Assembly (NCBI GenBank): GCA_013360875.1 | Contig: JABWAU010000007.1 | Span: forward strand, 1-59,318 | Origin: Anaerolineales bacterium | GTDB taxonomy: Bacteria > Chloroflexota > Anaerolineae > Anaerolineales > Villigracilaceae | DNA: 59,318 bases | Direction: 5' to 3' | In this document: one piece after another, positions 1 to 7,894 of the stretch | How the letters are laid out: each line of letters opens with the position of its first letter | Position numbering within the stretch: the first letter of the stretch is position 1 | Notes under the pieces: generated by a model | Told to the model about the DNA's origin: nothing | Seen by the model: the letters and a program-made list of their open reading frames with translations, nothing else | The model's database searches: none | Program-made: the position numbers and the translations under genes

Positions 1-21
1 AAAAAAGAAAGAGGTGTTCCC

Positions 22-162
22 ATGAAAAACAAACTCGCCCAACTCGTATCCTTCGTCGGCAAAATTGACCGCCGCCAAATTCAATTCGCATACTTCGTCG
101 TTGCAATTGCCACGATGTTCGTCATCCAGGGTCCTACAGATGGCAGCGTTGGTCCCGTTTAG
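22..162 (+). CDS. 46-residue single-span membrane peptide
   Basis: This small open frame of 46 codons starts at an ATG preceded by an AAAGAGGTG Shine-Dalgarno stretch with good spacing. The peptide begins with a basic segment (MKNKLAQL), carries a KIDRRQ stretch, then one hydrophobic helix around residues 22-36 (FAYFVVAIATMFVIQ), and ends with a glycine-rich polar tail (GPTDGSVGPV). I do not recognise a family. It lies 36 nt upstream of another small protein and then a PAS-GAF-HD-GYP sensor, so the three may form one transcription unit. A role as a small membrane partner or signal peptide is only an inference. Confidence 0.6.
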   Translation: MKNKLAQLVSFVGKIDRRQIQFAYFVVAIATMFVIQGPTDGSVGPV

Positions 163-198
163 GTCTTCTTTTTCAATTTAGACCTTGAGAGGTGTCAG

Positions 199-477
199 AT
201 GACGATGCTCACCCTGGATGCCCGTCCCGCCTCGCCGTTCGATTACGGCAGACCCACCGCTGAACGTTCGGGCTTGCACCGCTTGTTTGCCGCGGCGATC
301 GTAAGCGATCAATTCCGGGCAATGCTCCTGAACGAACCCGAGATGGCACTGGCGGGCGGATACCTTGGTCAGACCTTCCCTCTGACCGATCGGGAAAGGA
401 CGATCATCAGTAAAGTGCGCGCCAGGAACCTGACCGACTTTGCCCAGAAGGTAAACCAGGCGCTCAAAACCATATAA
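199..477 (+). CDS. Small protein resembling nitrile-hydratase-type leader peptides (NHLP/Os1348-like)
   Basis: This is a 92-residue protein with a start preceded by a GAGAGGTG ribosome site. The core reads as a short helical domain: LHRLFAAAIVSDQF, LLNEPEMALAGGY and then LTDRERTIISKV. That pattern (early helix, a NEPExAL segment, a conserved L-T-xxE/R run) is what I associate with the nitrile-hydratase-alpha-like leader fold found in NHLP/Os1348 peptides, which are common in Chloroflexota. No Cys-rich or Gly-Gly core peptide follows, so it may be a stand-alone regulatory use of the fold, not a RiPP precursor. Family assignment is by eye and moderate at best. It sits between a 46-residue membrane peptide and an HD-GYP sensor. 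Confidence 0.6.
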   Translation: MTMLTLDARPASPFDYGRPTAERSGLHRLFAAAIVSDQFRAMLLNEPEMALAGGYLGQTFPLTDRERTIISKVRARNLTDFAQKVNQALKTI

Positions 478-524
478 ACCATCGAAACCCCATCAGTTCC
501 ATTCTCCCGGCTGATGTCGAATTG

Positions 525-2072
525 ATGACGCGGCGGAATGGGGACACGGTGACGAAAACCTCACTGTGCCCCGCGTCCGCCGGTTTACTTCTCTGGAGAA
601 AACGATTGGATTCTCTTCTGGATTTTGAACAAAAAATCGGGGAATCCCTTCACGCCATAGCCGACCTGTTCCTTGTCATGGACAAGCGCGGTTCGATCCT
701 CGATTGCCGGGTCGGCGATCCGTCCATGTATTCCGATACCCCCGGACAAATCCAGAATATGATATTGAAAAACGTTCTCCCCTCCGAAACAGTTGATAAA
801 CTGAGCGACTTCGTTTCCCAACTCCCGCAAAGCCGGAAGACCGCCTCCCTTGAATTCCCATTGACCGTGAACGGACGCGAATACTGGTTTGACGCGCGCT
901 TGTTGGAATCCTCCGACGCGACGTTCGTATTATCCGCGCGGGACATTACGAAATACAAGAAGACCGAAAACAGGTTGAAGCTGCAACTTCAGCGCCTCAA
1001 CGCCCTCCGTTCCGTGGATTTTGCCATCGCCTCGGGGCTGGACCTGAACCTGCTCCTGTCCATTTTGCTCGACCGCGTCATCGAGACCATGCACGTGGAC
1101 GCCGCCACGGTCCTCCTGCTCGACCCGAAGTTGAACGAACTCCAATTCGCGGCGGGCAGGGGATTCATCACCAACATCCTTCAACATACCCACCTGAAAC
1201 TGGGACACGGATACGCAGGCCGGGTCGCGTTGGAACGCCGGATCATCAACATATCCGACCTGACAAAAGCCAGAACGGAATTCGACCGCTCCCCGCTCTT
1301 TCCCAGCGAACGATTCGTCGTTTATTACGGCGTCCCGCTCGTAGCAAAGGGACGCGTCCTGGGCGTGCTGGAGATCTTTCACCGTTCGCCGCTCCACCCC
1401 GATGAAGACTGGCTCGATTTCCTCAACATCATCGCAGGGCAAACCGCCATAGCCATTGACAGCGCAGTGATGTTCAAGGATTTGCAGAGGACCAATTTTG
1501 AACTCAGCCTGGCGTATAATGCCACCATTGACGCCTGGTCCCGCACGTTGGATATGCGGGACAGGAACAACGAAGGACATACGCGCCGCATTACGGATAT
1601 AACGACCCGTTTTGCGATGCTTGTCGGCGTAAACGATTCCGAACTCATCCACATCCGGCGCGGCGCCACACTGCACGATATTGGCAAGGTCGCCATTCCC
1701 GATGAAATTCTTTTCAAGTCCGGCCCCCTTACTCAGGATGAATGGGAGACCATGCGCCAGCATCCGACGTATGCGGTGGAACTGCTTTCGCCGATTAAAT
1801 ATCTCGAACCCGCCATTGAGATACCTCACTGGCATCACGAGCGATGGGATGGCACGGGCTATCCTGACCGCATCGGTGGGGAGGAGATTCCCTTTTCTGC
1901 AAGATTATTTGCCCTGGTGGATGTCTTCGATGCGATGACGTCCGACCGCCCATACCGCCGGGCATGGTCGAAACAGGACGCCGTTCATTACATTGAAAGC
2001 CAGTCGGGCAAACACTTCGACCCGAGACTCGTCCCCGAATTCCTCAACCTCGTCAGCACGAACGGTTTTTGA
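525..2072 (+). CDS. PAS-GAF-HD-GYP sensor, probable cyclic-di-GMP phosphodiesterase
   Basis: The protein of about 515 residues has three domains. A PAS-like domain (about 30-145) opens with DLFLVMDKRGSIL and ends in the usual ITKYKK linker. A GAF domain (about 155-320) has the LLLSILLDRVIE start and the GVLEIF strand. The C-terminal HD-GYP domain (about 330-510) has an intact HD pair at residues 384-385 (LHDIGK), a HHERWDGTGYP signature with GYP at 445-447, and SDRPYR near the end. HD-GYP enzymes hydrolyse cyclic-di-GMP; all expected residues are visible. The start is uncertain: TTG at 522 and ATG at 525 both lack a clear ribosome site. The gene ends 51 nt before tRNA-Arg. Confidence 0.88.
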   Translation: MTRRNGDTVTKTSLCPASAGLLLWRKRLDSLLDFEQKIGESLHAIADLFLVMDKRGSILDCRVGDPSMYSDTPGQIQNMILKNVLPSETVDKLSDFVSQLPQSRKTASLEFPLTVNGREYWFDARLLESSDATFVLSARDITKYKKTENRLKLQLQRLNALRSVDFAIASGLDLNLLLSILLDRVIETMHVDAATVLLLDPKLNELQFAAGRGFITNILQHTHLKLGHGYAGRVALERRIINISDLTKARTEFDRSPLFPSERFVVYYGVPLVAKGRVLGVLEIFHRSPLHPDEDWLDFLNIIAGQTAIAIDSAVMFKDLQRTNFELSLAYNATIDAWSRTLDMRDRNNEGHTRRITDITTRFAMLVGVNDSELIHIRRGATLHDIGKVAIPDEILFKSGPLTQDEWETMRQHPTYAVELLSPIKYLEPAIEIPHWHHERWDGTGYPDRIGGEEIPFSARLFALVDVFDAMTSDRPYRRAWSKQDAVHYIESQSGKHFDPRLVPEFLNLVSTNGF

Positions 2073-2123
2073 GCGCGGACACTTGACCATCGTATTCAAC
2101 TGGGATAGAATATCGCCTTGCTT

Positions 2124-2200
2124 GCCCTCGTAGCTCAGTGGATTAGAGCGCTTGCTTGCGGAGCAATAGGTCGCGTGTTCGAGTCGCGCCGAGGGCGCCA
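2124..2200 (+). tRNA. tRNA-Arg (anticodon GCG), CCA encoded
   Basis: A complete cloverleaf of 77 nt. The acceptor stem GCCCTCG pairs fully with CGAGGGC, the D arm is GCTC/GAGC, the anticodon loop is TTGCGGA, the T arm is GCGTG/CGCGC with a TTCGAGT loop, and the 3' end has discriminator G followed by an encoded CCA. The loop places GCG at positions 34-36, reading CGC (Arg). A at D-loop position 20 agrees with arginine identity. Most bacteria use ACG (read as inosine) here instead of GCG. Confidence 0.93.
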
Positions 2201-2291
2201 CGAAAATCAGGAGCGGAACGCCGCTCCTTTTTGTTTGAACTTCATGGTAAAGTAACCCATGCGGACCCGCTCCGCATTATGATTGGGAGCC

Positions 2292-3095
2292 ATGGCGAAA
2301 CCACAAATTCTTTTGACAAACGACGATGGCATCCGCTCACCTGGCTTGTGGGCGGCTGCCGCTTCACTCTCGGACCTTGGGTTTGTCACTGTCACCGCGC
2401 CTCGTGATCAATCCTCGGGCATGGGACGAAGCCTGCCGAACACGTCGGACGGGATCATTCAATTGGAACGGGTGCAGGTCAACGGTCAGGAATGGAGCGT
2501 GTACGCGGTGGGTGGGAGTCCCGCCCAATCGGTTCTGCACGGCGTGTTGGAAGTTCTGAAGCGCAAGCCGGACCTGGTCGTCTCGGGGATCAATTATGGA
2601 GAGAATGTCGCGTCGGGAGTGACCATCTCAGGGACGGTGGGCGCGGCGATGGAAGCCGCGTCGTTGGGCATCCCGGCATTGGCAATCTCCCTGGAGACCG
2701 ATTCGAAATATCACCTGTCATATTCCAACGATGTGAACTTTTCCGTGGCGGCGGAATTTGCCAGACGCTTTGCGCGCCTGCTGTTGGAGAAGAAATTCCC
2801 GGCGGATGTAAATCTTCTGAAGGTGGACGTTCCCTGGGACGCAACGCTGGATACCCCCTGGCAGTTGACGCGCGTATCGCGCCAGAGATATTATGAGCCG
2901 ATGACGCCGGAGCGGAGTTCATGGAGCAAGCCCGCCTTGATCGGTTATCGTGAGGCTGGCAGGCTCGAAGACGAACCGGAAGATACCGATGTGTATGTTT
3001 TGCGAAAGAAGCGATGGGTGTCTGTCGCGCCGCTCAGCTTGGACCTGACCTCCCGCGTGGATTTTGACGAACTCGACAGGTTGATGAGGGAATAA
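2292..3095 (+). CDS. surE: 5'/3'-nucleotidase SurE
   Basis: This metal-dependent phosphatase removes phosphate from nucleoside 5'- and 3'-monophosphates and helps cells survive stress. The 267-residue protein has the family hallmarks: the N-terminal metal-binding LLTNDDGI motif (residues 7-14), a SSGMGRSLP segment, SGINYGENV and GTVGAAMEA. Length is normal for SurE. I chose the ATG at 2292 because GGGAGC lies just upstream and because the NDDG motif then falls at the usual distance from the N terminus; a TTG nine bases earlier is also open. The gene follows tRNA-Arg by 91 nt and ends in a strong bidirectional hairpin shared with thioredoxin. Confidence 0.95.
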   Translation: MAKPQILLTNDDGIRSPGLWAAAASLSDLGFVTVTAPRDQSSGMGRSLPNTSDGIIQLERVQVNGQEWSVYAVGGSPAQSVLHGVLEVLKRKPDLVVSGINYGENVASGVTISGTVGAAMEAASLGIPALAISLETDSKYHLSYSNDVNFSVAAEFARRFARLLLEKKFPADVNLLKVDVPWDATLDTPWQLTRVSRQRYYEPMTPERSSWSKPALIGYREAGRLEDEPEDTDVYVLRKKRWVSVAPLSLDLTSRVDFDELDRLMRE

Positions 3096-3136
3096 AAAAT
3101 GCGGAGAACACGAGGTACTCGTGTTCTCCGCATTTT
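3096..3136. terminator. Bidirectional hairpin terminator between surE and thioredoxin
   Basis: A perfect 19-bp stem with a 3-nt loop: AAAATGCGGAGAACACGAG, loop GTA, then its complement. A-rich on one side and T-rich on the other, it can terminate both convergent genes. It starts immediately after the surE stop codon. Confidence 0.85.
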
Positions 3137-3153
3137 CCCATGCAGTAAAGTTA

Positions 3154-3480
3154 TCAATTGAAATGGGGGGCGAATTTTGCGATCAGTTTTTCCCTTGGCA
3201 TGAAGCCGGTCACGCGTTCCTTGACCTTGCCGCCTTTCATGAAGAGCAGAGTGGGGATACCCATCACGCCAAACTGCATGACAAGATTGGGGTTTTCATC
3301 GGCGTCTATCTTTACGACCTTGACCTTCCCCTCCCATTCGCCAGCCAGTTGTTTGACCACCGGGTCGAGCATTTTGCAGGGCTGGCACCAGACCGCGCTG
3401 AAATCCACCAACACGGGTTCATTGGCGTCCATCACTTCGCTTTGAAAGTTGCCTTCGTTCACATGAATCATTTCAGCCAT
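3154..3480 (-). CDS. trxA: Thioredoxin with a WCQPC active site
   Basis: This is a 108-residue thioredoxin-fold disulfide reductase. The ATG at 3480 follows a GGAGGCAACT ribosome site. The fold signals are VLVDFSAVWCQPC (active cysteines 32 and 35), KIDADENPNLVMQFGVMGIPTLLF with the cis-proline in GIPT, and a C-terminal GFMPREKL helix. The dipeptide between the cysteines is Gln-Pro instead of the usual Gly-Pro, which would be expected to shift redox potential or partner choice. The lysine of KIDAD and the buried-acid region look conserved. The gene converges on surE and stands alone on the minus strand. Cytoplasmic; no signal peptide. Confidence 0.92.
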   Translation of the reverse strand: MAEMIHVNEGNFQSEVMDANEPVLVDFSAVWCQPCKMLDPVVKQLAGEWEGKVKVVKIDADENPNLVMQFGVMGIPTLLFMKGGKVKERVTGFMPREKLIAKFAPHFN

Positions 3481-3570
3481 AGTTGCCTCCGCATGATGGA
3501 CGCGTCGTGGCAAACGCCTCTTACGTTGACGATGAAAATTTCCCATGTTAGAATGCAGTCCGCTTTATCC

Positions 3571-3642
3571 GGGCGCGTAGCTCAACGGCAGAGCAGTGGC
3601 CTTTTAAGCCATTGGTTCAGAGTTCGAATCTCTGCGCGCTCA
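3571..3642 (+). tRNA. tRNA-Lys (anticodon TTT), CCA not encoded
   Basis: The cloverleaf is complete: acceptor GGGCGCG with CGCGCTC (one G-T pair), D arm GCTC/GAGC, anticodon stem GTGGC/GCCAT with loop CTTTTAA (anticodon TTT), T arm CAGAG/CTCTG with loop TTCGAAT, discriminator A. The CCA end is absent and must be added, unlike the tRNA-Arg upstream. Confidence 0.93.
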
Positions 3643-3742
3643 TAAAAGAATCCTCCAAAAAGAGGACGCTGGCTTTGGTTTAGAGCCTCCGCAGGGGAGA
3701 TGGTATTCGAATCTCTGTGCGCTCATAAAAGTATCCTCCAAA
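3623..3742 (+). repeat. Direct repeat of the tRNA-Lys 3' end
   Basis: Positions 3623-3659 (T-loop, T-stem, acceptor end and the downstream ATCCTCC stretch) are repeated at 3706-3742 with two mismatches. The second copy is a tRNA 3' fragment only; no anticodon arm precedes it. The 46 bp between the copies are not tRNA-like. Such duplications can arise from recombination at a tRNA attachment site or from a local tandem duplication with decay. Confidence 0.75.
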
Positions 3743-3759
3743 GGGAGGATTTTTGTTTT
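3733..3759 (+). terminator. Rho-independent terminator after tRNA-Lys
   Basis: Stem ATCCTCC/GGAGGAT with an AAAG loop followed by TTTTTGTTTT. A weaker version of the same hairpin (TCCTC, A-run, GAGGA) follows the first tRNA copy at 3651-3665, so the terminator was duplicated with the tRNA end. Confidence 0.7.
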
Positions 3760-3881
3760 AGCCGGAATATTTTAAGCCTCCCGCCAACTTCATCCTCGAA
3801 CACACGTGCTATAATGACTCATCCCAACAGATCACTGCTGAAAGATCACTGGTCACGGACCACTGGTTACTGGCTACTGTC

Positions 3882-6800
3882 ATGTCCTTCGCCCACCTCC
3901 ACGTCCACACCGAATACTCCTTGCTCGACGGCTTCTCGAACATCAAGAGGCTGATCAAGCGCGTCAAAGAACTGGACATGCCGGCGGTCGCGATCACCGA
4001 TCACGGCACGATGTTCGGCGTGATGGACTTTTACAAGGCGGCGCGGGAAGCGGGGGTCAAACCGATCATCGGCGTGGAGGCGTACATGGCGGCGCGCACG
4101 ATGCGGGACCGCGATGCAAAACTGGATCGTACCTCCACGCACCTGCTGCTGCTCGCCGAAAACGAAACGGGGTACAGGAACCTGCTCAAGATTTCCTCCG
4201 CCGCTCAACTCGAGGGCTTTTATTACTATCCCCGCATTGACCACGAGTTTCTGGCGGCTCATTCGGACGGATTGATCTGCACTTCCGGGTGCATGTCCGC
4301 CGAGATTCCGCGTTTGATCTTGGATGGGAAACCCGAGGAAGCCGTCCGCTTGATGAACTGGTATTACGACGTCTTCGGACCCGACCGCTTCTTTATCGAA
4401 TTGCAGCATCACAACATCAAAGAGATCACCGACCTGAACAAAAAACTGCTCGAGATGGGCATGCGTTATTCCGCCAGGTACGTTGCGACGAACGACGTGC
4501 ATTACATCAATCAGGAAGACGCGAAATTACAGGACATTCTGCTCGCGATCCAGACGCAGACGCTTCTTGTGGATCCGGAGCGGATGCGCATGACCGACGA
4601 CTCGTACTACCTCCGCACGCCGCAAGAGATGAGCCGTCTCTTCGCCGAAATCCCCGAATCGTTGAGCAATACGCTTCTAATCGCCGAACGCTGTAACGTG
4701 GACTTGTCGTTCAAGGGCTATCACCTGCCCGATTTTCCCGTCCCGGAAGGGTTCACGGCGGAGACGTACCTGCGTCATTTGTGCGAGGAGGGGGCGTGGA
4801 AAAGGTACGGAGAGCGCGCGAACAGCCAACAGGTCCGCGAAAGACTCGCTTATGAGTTGGGCGTCATCCACGAAATGGGATTCGACGCCTACTTCCTGAT
4901 CGTATGGGATTTATGTCGTTACGCCAAAGAGAACGGCATCTGGTATAACGCGCGCGGTTCGGCGGCGGGATCCATTGTGGCGTACGTGTTGGAGATTGCG
5001 TTGGTTGACCCGCTCCAGCATGCCCTGTTGTTCGAGCGCTTCCTGAACCCGGGCCGCATCTCGATGCCCGACATTGACCTTGATTTCCGCGATGATCGCC
5101 GCGGCGAGATGCTCGAATATTGCGTGCGTAAATACGGAAGCGACAAGGTGGCGCAGATCATCACCTTTGGCACAATGGGAACCAAGCAGGCGTTGCGTGA
5201 CGTGGCGCGCGTGAAGGATATTCCGCTCTCCGAGGTGGATCGGATCGCCAAACTTGTCCCGTTCGTTTCGGGGCGCAACACCACAATGGAGGACGCGCTG
5301 GCGATCCCCGAGTTCAAGGAGATTTATACAAAACAGCCGCATCTGCGCGAGTTGATTGACACCGCCGCAAAAATGGAGGGGACGGTTCGCAATGCGGGGA
5401 CGCACGCGGCCGGGGTTGTGATTTCGGATAAATCGCTGCTGGAGTACCTGCCGCTGCATCGCCCGACTTCCGGGTCGGAGGAGACGCCCATCAAGACGGT
5501 GACGCAATTCGAAATGGGAGTCCTCGATTCGCTCGGCATGTTGAAAGTGGACTTCCTCGGGCTGATCACGCTGACCGTGATGGCAAAAGCCTGCGACTTG
5601 ATCGAGAGGCGGCACGGCGTCAAATACGATCTGAACAACATCCCGCTCGACGATCCGAAAGCCTTCGAGTTGCTGGGGAGCGGACAGACCGCAGGCGTCT
5701 TTCAGGTGGAAGGCGGGGGTATGACGCGCTGGCTCGTGCAGATGAAGCCGAAGACGCTGGATAACATCATCGCGATGGTGGCGTTGTACCGCCCTGGACC
5801 GATGGCGTTCATTCCCGATTACATCGCGCGCATGCACGGCGAGGCGGAGGTGGAATACCGCCACCCGAAACTCGAACCGATCTTCAGGGATACCTACGGC
5901 ATCCCGGTCTATCAGGAACAATTGATGCGCGCCGCAGTCGAGATCGCGGGATACACGCCCTCCGAATCGGATGAACTGCGCAAGGCGATTTCGAAAAAGA
6001 AAAAGGAGGAGATCGAAAAGCACCGCAACAAGTTTGTGACCGGCGCGGTCAAAAACGGGATGGACAGAGAAACCGCCGAAGCCATTTACAGCGATTGGGA
6101 GGAGTTTGCGCGTTACGGCTTTAACAAATCTCATGCCGCTGATTACGGCGTAATCGCCGTCCAGACCGCCTTTCTCAAGGCGCATTATCCCGCCGAATAC
6201 ATGGCGGCAACCCTCACCGCCTCCGCGAGCCAGACCGAAAAGGTCGCGCTCTACGTTGCGGATGCGCGCAGTATGGGCGTGCCGGTTCTTCCGCCCGAGA
6301 TCAACGCCTCGGGCTGGGATTTTGAAATTGAGGACATTGACGGCAAACCTCACATCCGCTTTGGTTTTGGCGCGGTGAAAAACGTTGGCAAAGGCGCGGT
6401 GGAACTCATCCTCAAGGAACGCCAGGCGAATGGAAAGTTCAAAGACTTGAACGATTTCGCCCGCCGCGTGGATTTGCGCGCCGTCGGCAAGCGCTCGCTC
6501 GAGTGCCTCATCAAGGTCGGCGCGCTGGATGTCTTCGGCAACCGCGCCGCATTGCTCGCCTCGCTCGACCGTATCAGTTCCATCAGCAACAATCATTTTC
6601 GCGCCGCCGAAGCGGGACAGTTATCCCTCTTCGGCGACAGCACCGGCGTTGTCGAGGAGATCACGCTTCCCGAAGTCAACAATGTGGACAGGCGCGAGAT
6701 GCTTGGCTGGGAACGCGAACTCATCGGGCTTTACATCTCCGATCATCCGCTCACGCCGTACCAGCAAACCTTCGCGCAAATCGTCAGTTATTTCTCCGGT

Positions 6801-7871
6801 CAACTCAACGAGGCGCAGCATGAGGAAAAAGTGCGTGTGGCGGGTCTCGTCACCAGCGTCCGCCCGTACATGACCAAGACCAACAAGCCGATGGGCTTCG
6901 TCACGCTCGAGGACATTCAGGGCAACATGGACCTCGTCCTCTTTCCGCGCACGTGGGAGAGGACGCGCGAGATGCTGACCGTCGGTCAGATCGTGATCGT
7001 CGAAGGCAAGGTGGATGCGAACAGCGCGCCGCCGAAGGTCCTGGTGGATACCGTGCGAACGGAGATCAAGATACTGGAACCGTTGAGGAGCGTCCCGCCT
7101 CAAGCCCCGCCGATGCCTGATTCTGAACTTGAGACGTTTACCCAGCCCAAGCCCTTCGACAAAGCTCAGGACAAGCCTGATTCGCACGTCAAAAATCTCA
7201 CCATCCAATCCAAACAGCCCAAGCCGATCATTCCTCCGCAAAGGCAGCCGGCGATGCAGGTGGCGGAGAAGTCGGTCGAAACGTACGCCTCCCCCCTTAC
7301 ATCCCCCCAATTTCCCCCGGAAATGGAGGGGAGCGAGGGGGGGTGGGACGGCATGCCTCCGCCTCCCGATAACTTTCCCGATGACTGGGATACGCAATGG
7401 CAGCCGTCTTTCGAGGAGGCGGCAATGGCAACCAAGCCGGAGCCGAAGTTCAAGAAATCGGAAGAGATCACGCCGCCGCGCGTTCAACTGGAGCCGGTTC
7501 CAGCGGAGACCCAAGACGTTGACGCGGAACAGATAGAGGCGGAGCGCGAAGCGGTGATCACATCCCTGAAATCCCTCTACATCCCGCTGGCGAGGGAGGC
7601 GGATAAGGATCATCCTCCGAAACAGATCACAGTCAATCTGCGTTCGTCGGGCGACAAGGAGGCGGATCGCCGCCGCATCAAGACCATCTACGGCACGCTG
7701 ATCTCGTTCCACGGGCGGGACAGGTTCAGTTTTCAGATCTTCGAGAATGGCGGCAGGCACCTGATTGACTTCCCCAACGACACAACGCGCATCTGTCCCG
7801 AACTGCTTACGCGTTTGAAGAAGTTGATGGGGGAGGAGAGTTGGCGTGTGGAGGAGATTACGTTTCAATAG
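3882..7871 (+). CDS. dnaE: DNA polymerase III subunit alpha
   Basis: This is the replicative polymerase of 1329 residues. The N-terminal PHP domain keeps metal-binding motifs (HLHVHTEYS at 5-12, AITDHG, later DVHY), so it may be an active nuclease. The palm aspartates lie in PDIDLDF (about 396-402) and in VDFLGL (Asp 557). Fingers, tandem helix-hairpin-helix and an OB-type domain (about 990-1065, VRVAGLVTSVRP) follow. A long Pro/Gln-rich linker (about 1080-1225) then joins a folded C-terminal segment ending EEITFQ. The linker contains two repeat-derived inserts. No Shine-Dalgarno is visible before the ATG; a TATAAT hexamer lies at 3810-3815 and a degenerate word-like tract (GATCACTG, CACTGGT) fills 3818-3881. 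Confidence 0.97.
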   Translation: MSFAHLHVHTEYSLLDGFSNIKRLIKRVKELDMPAVAITDHGTMFGVMDFYKAAREAGVKPIIGVEAYMAARTMRDRDAKLDRTSTHLLLLAENETGYRNLLKISSAAQLEGFYYYPRIDHEFLAAHSDGLICTSGCMSAEIPRLILDGKPEEAVRLMNWYYDVFGPDRFFIELQHHNIKEITDLNKKLLEMGMRYSARYVATNDVHYINQEDAKLQDILLAIQTQTLLVDPERMRMTDDSYYLRTPQEMSRLFAEIPESLSNTLLIAERCNVDLSFKGYHLPDFPVPEGFTAETYLRHLCEEGAWKRYGERANSQQVRERLAYELGVIHEMGFDAYFLIVWDLCRYAKENGIWYNARGSAAGSIVAYVLEIALVDPLQHALLFERFLNPGRISMPDIDLDFRDDRRGEMLEYCVRKYGSDKVAQIITFGTMGTKQALRDVARVKDIPLSEVDRIAKLVPFVSGRNTTMEDALAIPEFKEIYTKQPHLRELIDTAAKMEGTVRNAGTHAAGVVISDKSLLEYLPLHRPTSGSEETPIKTVTQFEMGVLDSLGMLKVDFLGLITLTVMAKACDLIERRHGVKYDLNNIPLDDPKAFELLGSGQTAGVFQVEGGGMTRWLVQMKPKTLDNIIAMVALYRPGPMAFIPDYIARMHGEAEVEYRHPKLEPIFRDTYGIPVYQEQLMRAAVEIAGYTPSESDELRKAISKKKKEEIEKHRNKFVTGAVKNGMDRETAEAIYSDWEEFARYGFNKSHAADYGVIAVQTAFLKAHYPAEYMAATLTASASQTEKVALYVADARSMGVPVLPPEINASGWDFEIEDIDGKPHIRFGFGAVKNVGKGAVELILKERQANGKFKDLNDFARRVDLRAVGKRSLECLIKVGALDVFGNRAALLASLDRISSISNNHFRAAEAGQLSLFGDSTGVVEEITLPEVNNVDRREMLGWERELIGLYISDHPLTPYQQTFAQIVSYFSGQLNEAQHEEKVRVAGLVTSVRPYMTKTNKPMGFVTLEDIQGNMDLVLFPRTWERTREMLTVGQIVIVEGKVDANSAPPKVLVDTVRTEIKILEPLRSVPPQAPPMPDSELETFTQPKPFDKAQDKPDSHVKNLTIQSKQPKPIIPPQRQPAMQVAEKSVETYASPLTSPQFPPEMEGSEGGWDGMPPPPDNFPDDWDTQWQPSFEEAAMATKPEPKFKKSEEITPPRVQLEPVPAETQDVDAEQIEAEREAVITSLKSLYIPLAREADKDHPPKQITVNLRSSGDKEADRRRIKTIYGTLISFHGRDRFSFQIFENGGRHLIDFPNDTTRICPELLTRLKKLMGEESWRVEEITFQ
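7151..7178 (+). repeat. In-frame palindromic repeat (CCCTTCGACAAAGCTCAGGA type) inside dnaE
   Basis: A short REP-like sequence encodes the peptide PFDKAQDKP in the dnaE linker. The same family occurs in recF (37094-37112, reverse orientation) and, in longer form, at 52181-52241. Confidence 0.7.
7289..7347 (+). repeat. In-frame C-run/G-run inverted repeat inside dnaE
   Basis: An inverted repeat built from C-runs (CTCCCCCCTTACATCCCCCC) answered by G-runs (GGAAATGGAGGGGAGCGAGG). It encodes a Pro/Ser then Gly/Glu peptide (SPLTSPQFPP, EMEGSEGGW). A second copy is at 55816-55871 inside the PucC-like transporter. Confidence 0.7.
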
Positions 7872-7874
7872 GTG

Positions 7875-7894
7875 GGACAAAATTAATTTTGTCC
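7875..7894. terminator. Perfect palindrome between convergent genes
   Basis: A 20-bp perfect palindrome (GGACAAAATTAATTTTGTCC) lies between the dnaE stop codon and the end of the acyltransferase gene, overlapping the latter's stop codon. It can form a stem on either strand and probably serves as the shared transcription end, although it lacks a classical T-tract on the plus strand. Confidence 0.55.

Noticed and set aside
4911-6596. Long open frame antisense to dnaE (561 codons), and others at 930-1838 and 6621-7880
   Set aside because: They lie wholly within well-supported genes on the other strand, are rich in Arg/His/Gly codons produced by the antisense of GC-rich coding sequence, and have no ribosome sites or recognisable domains.
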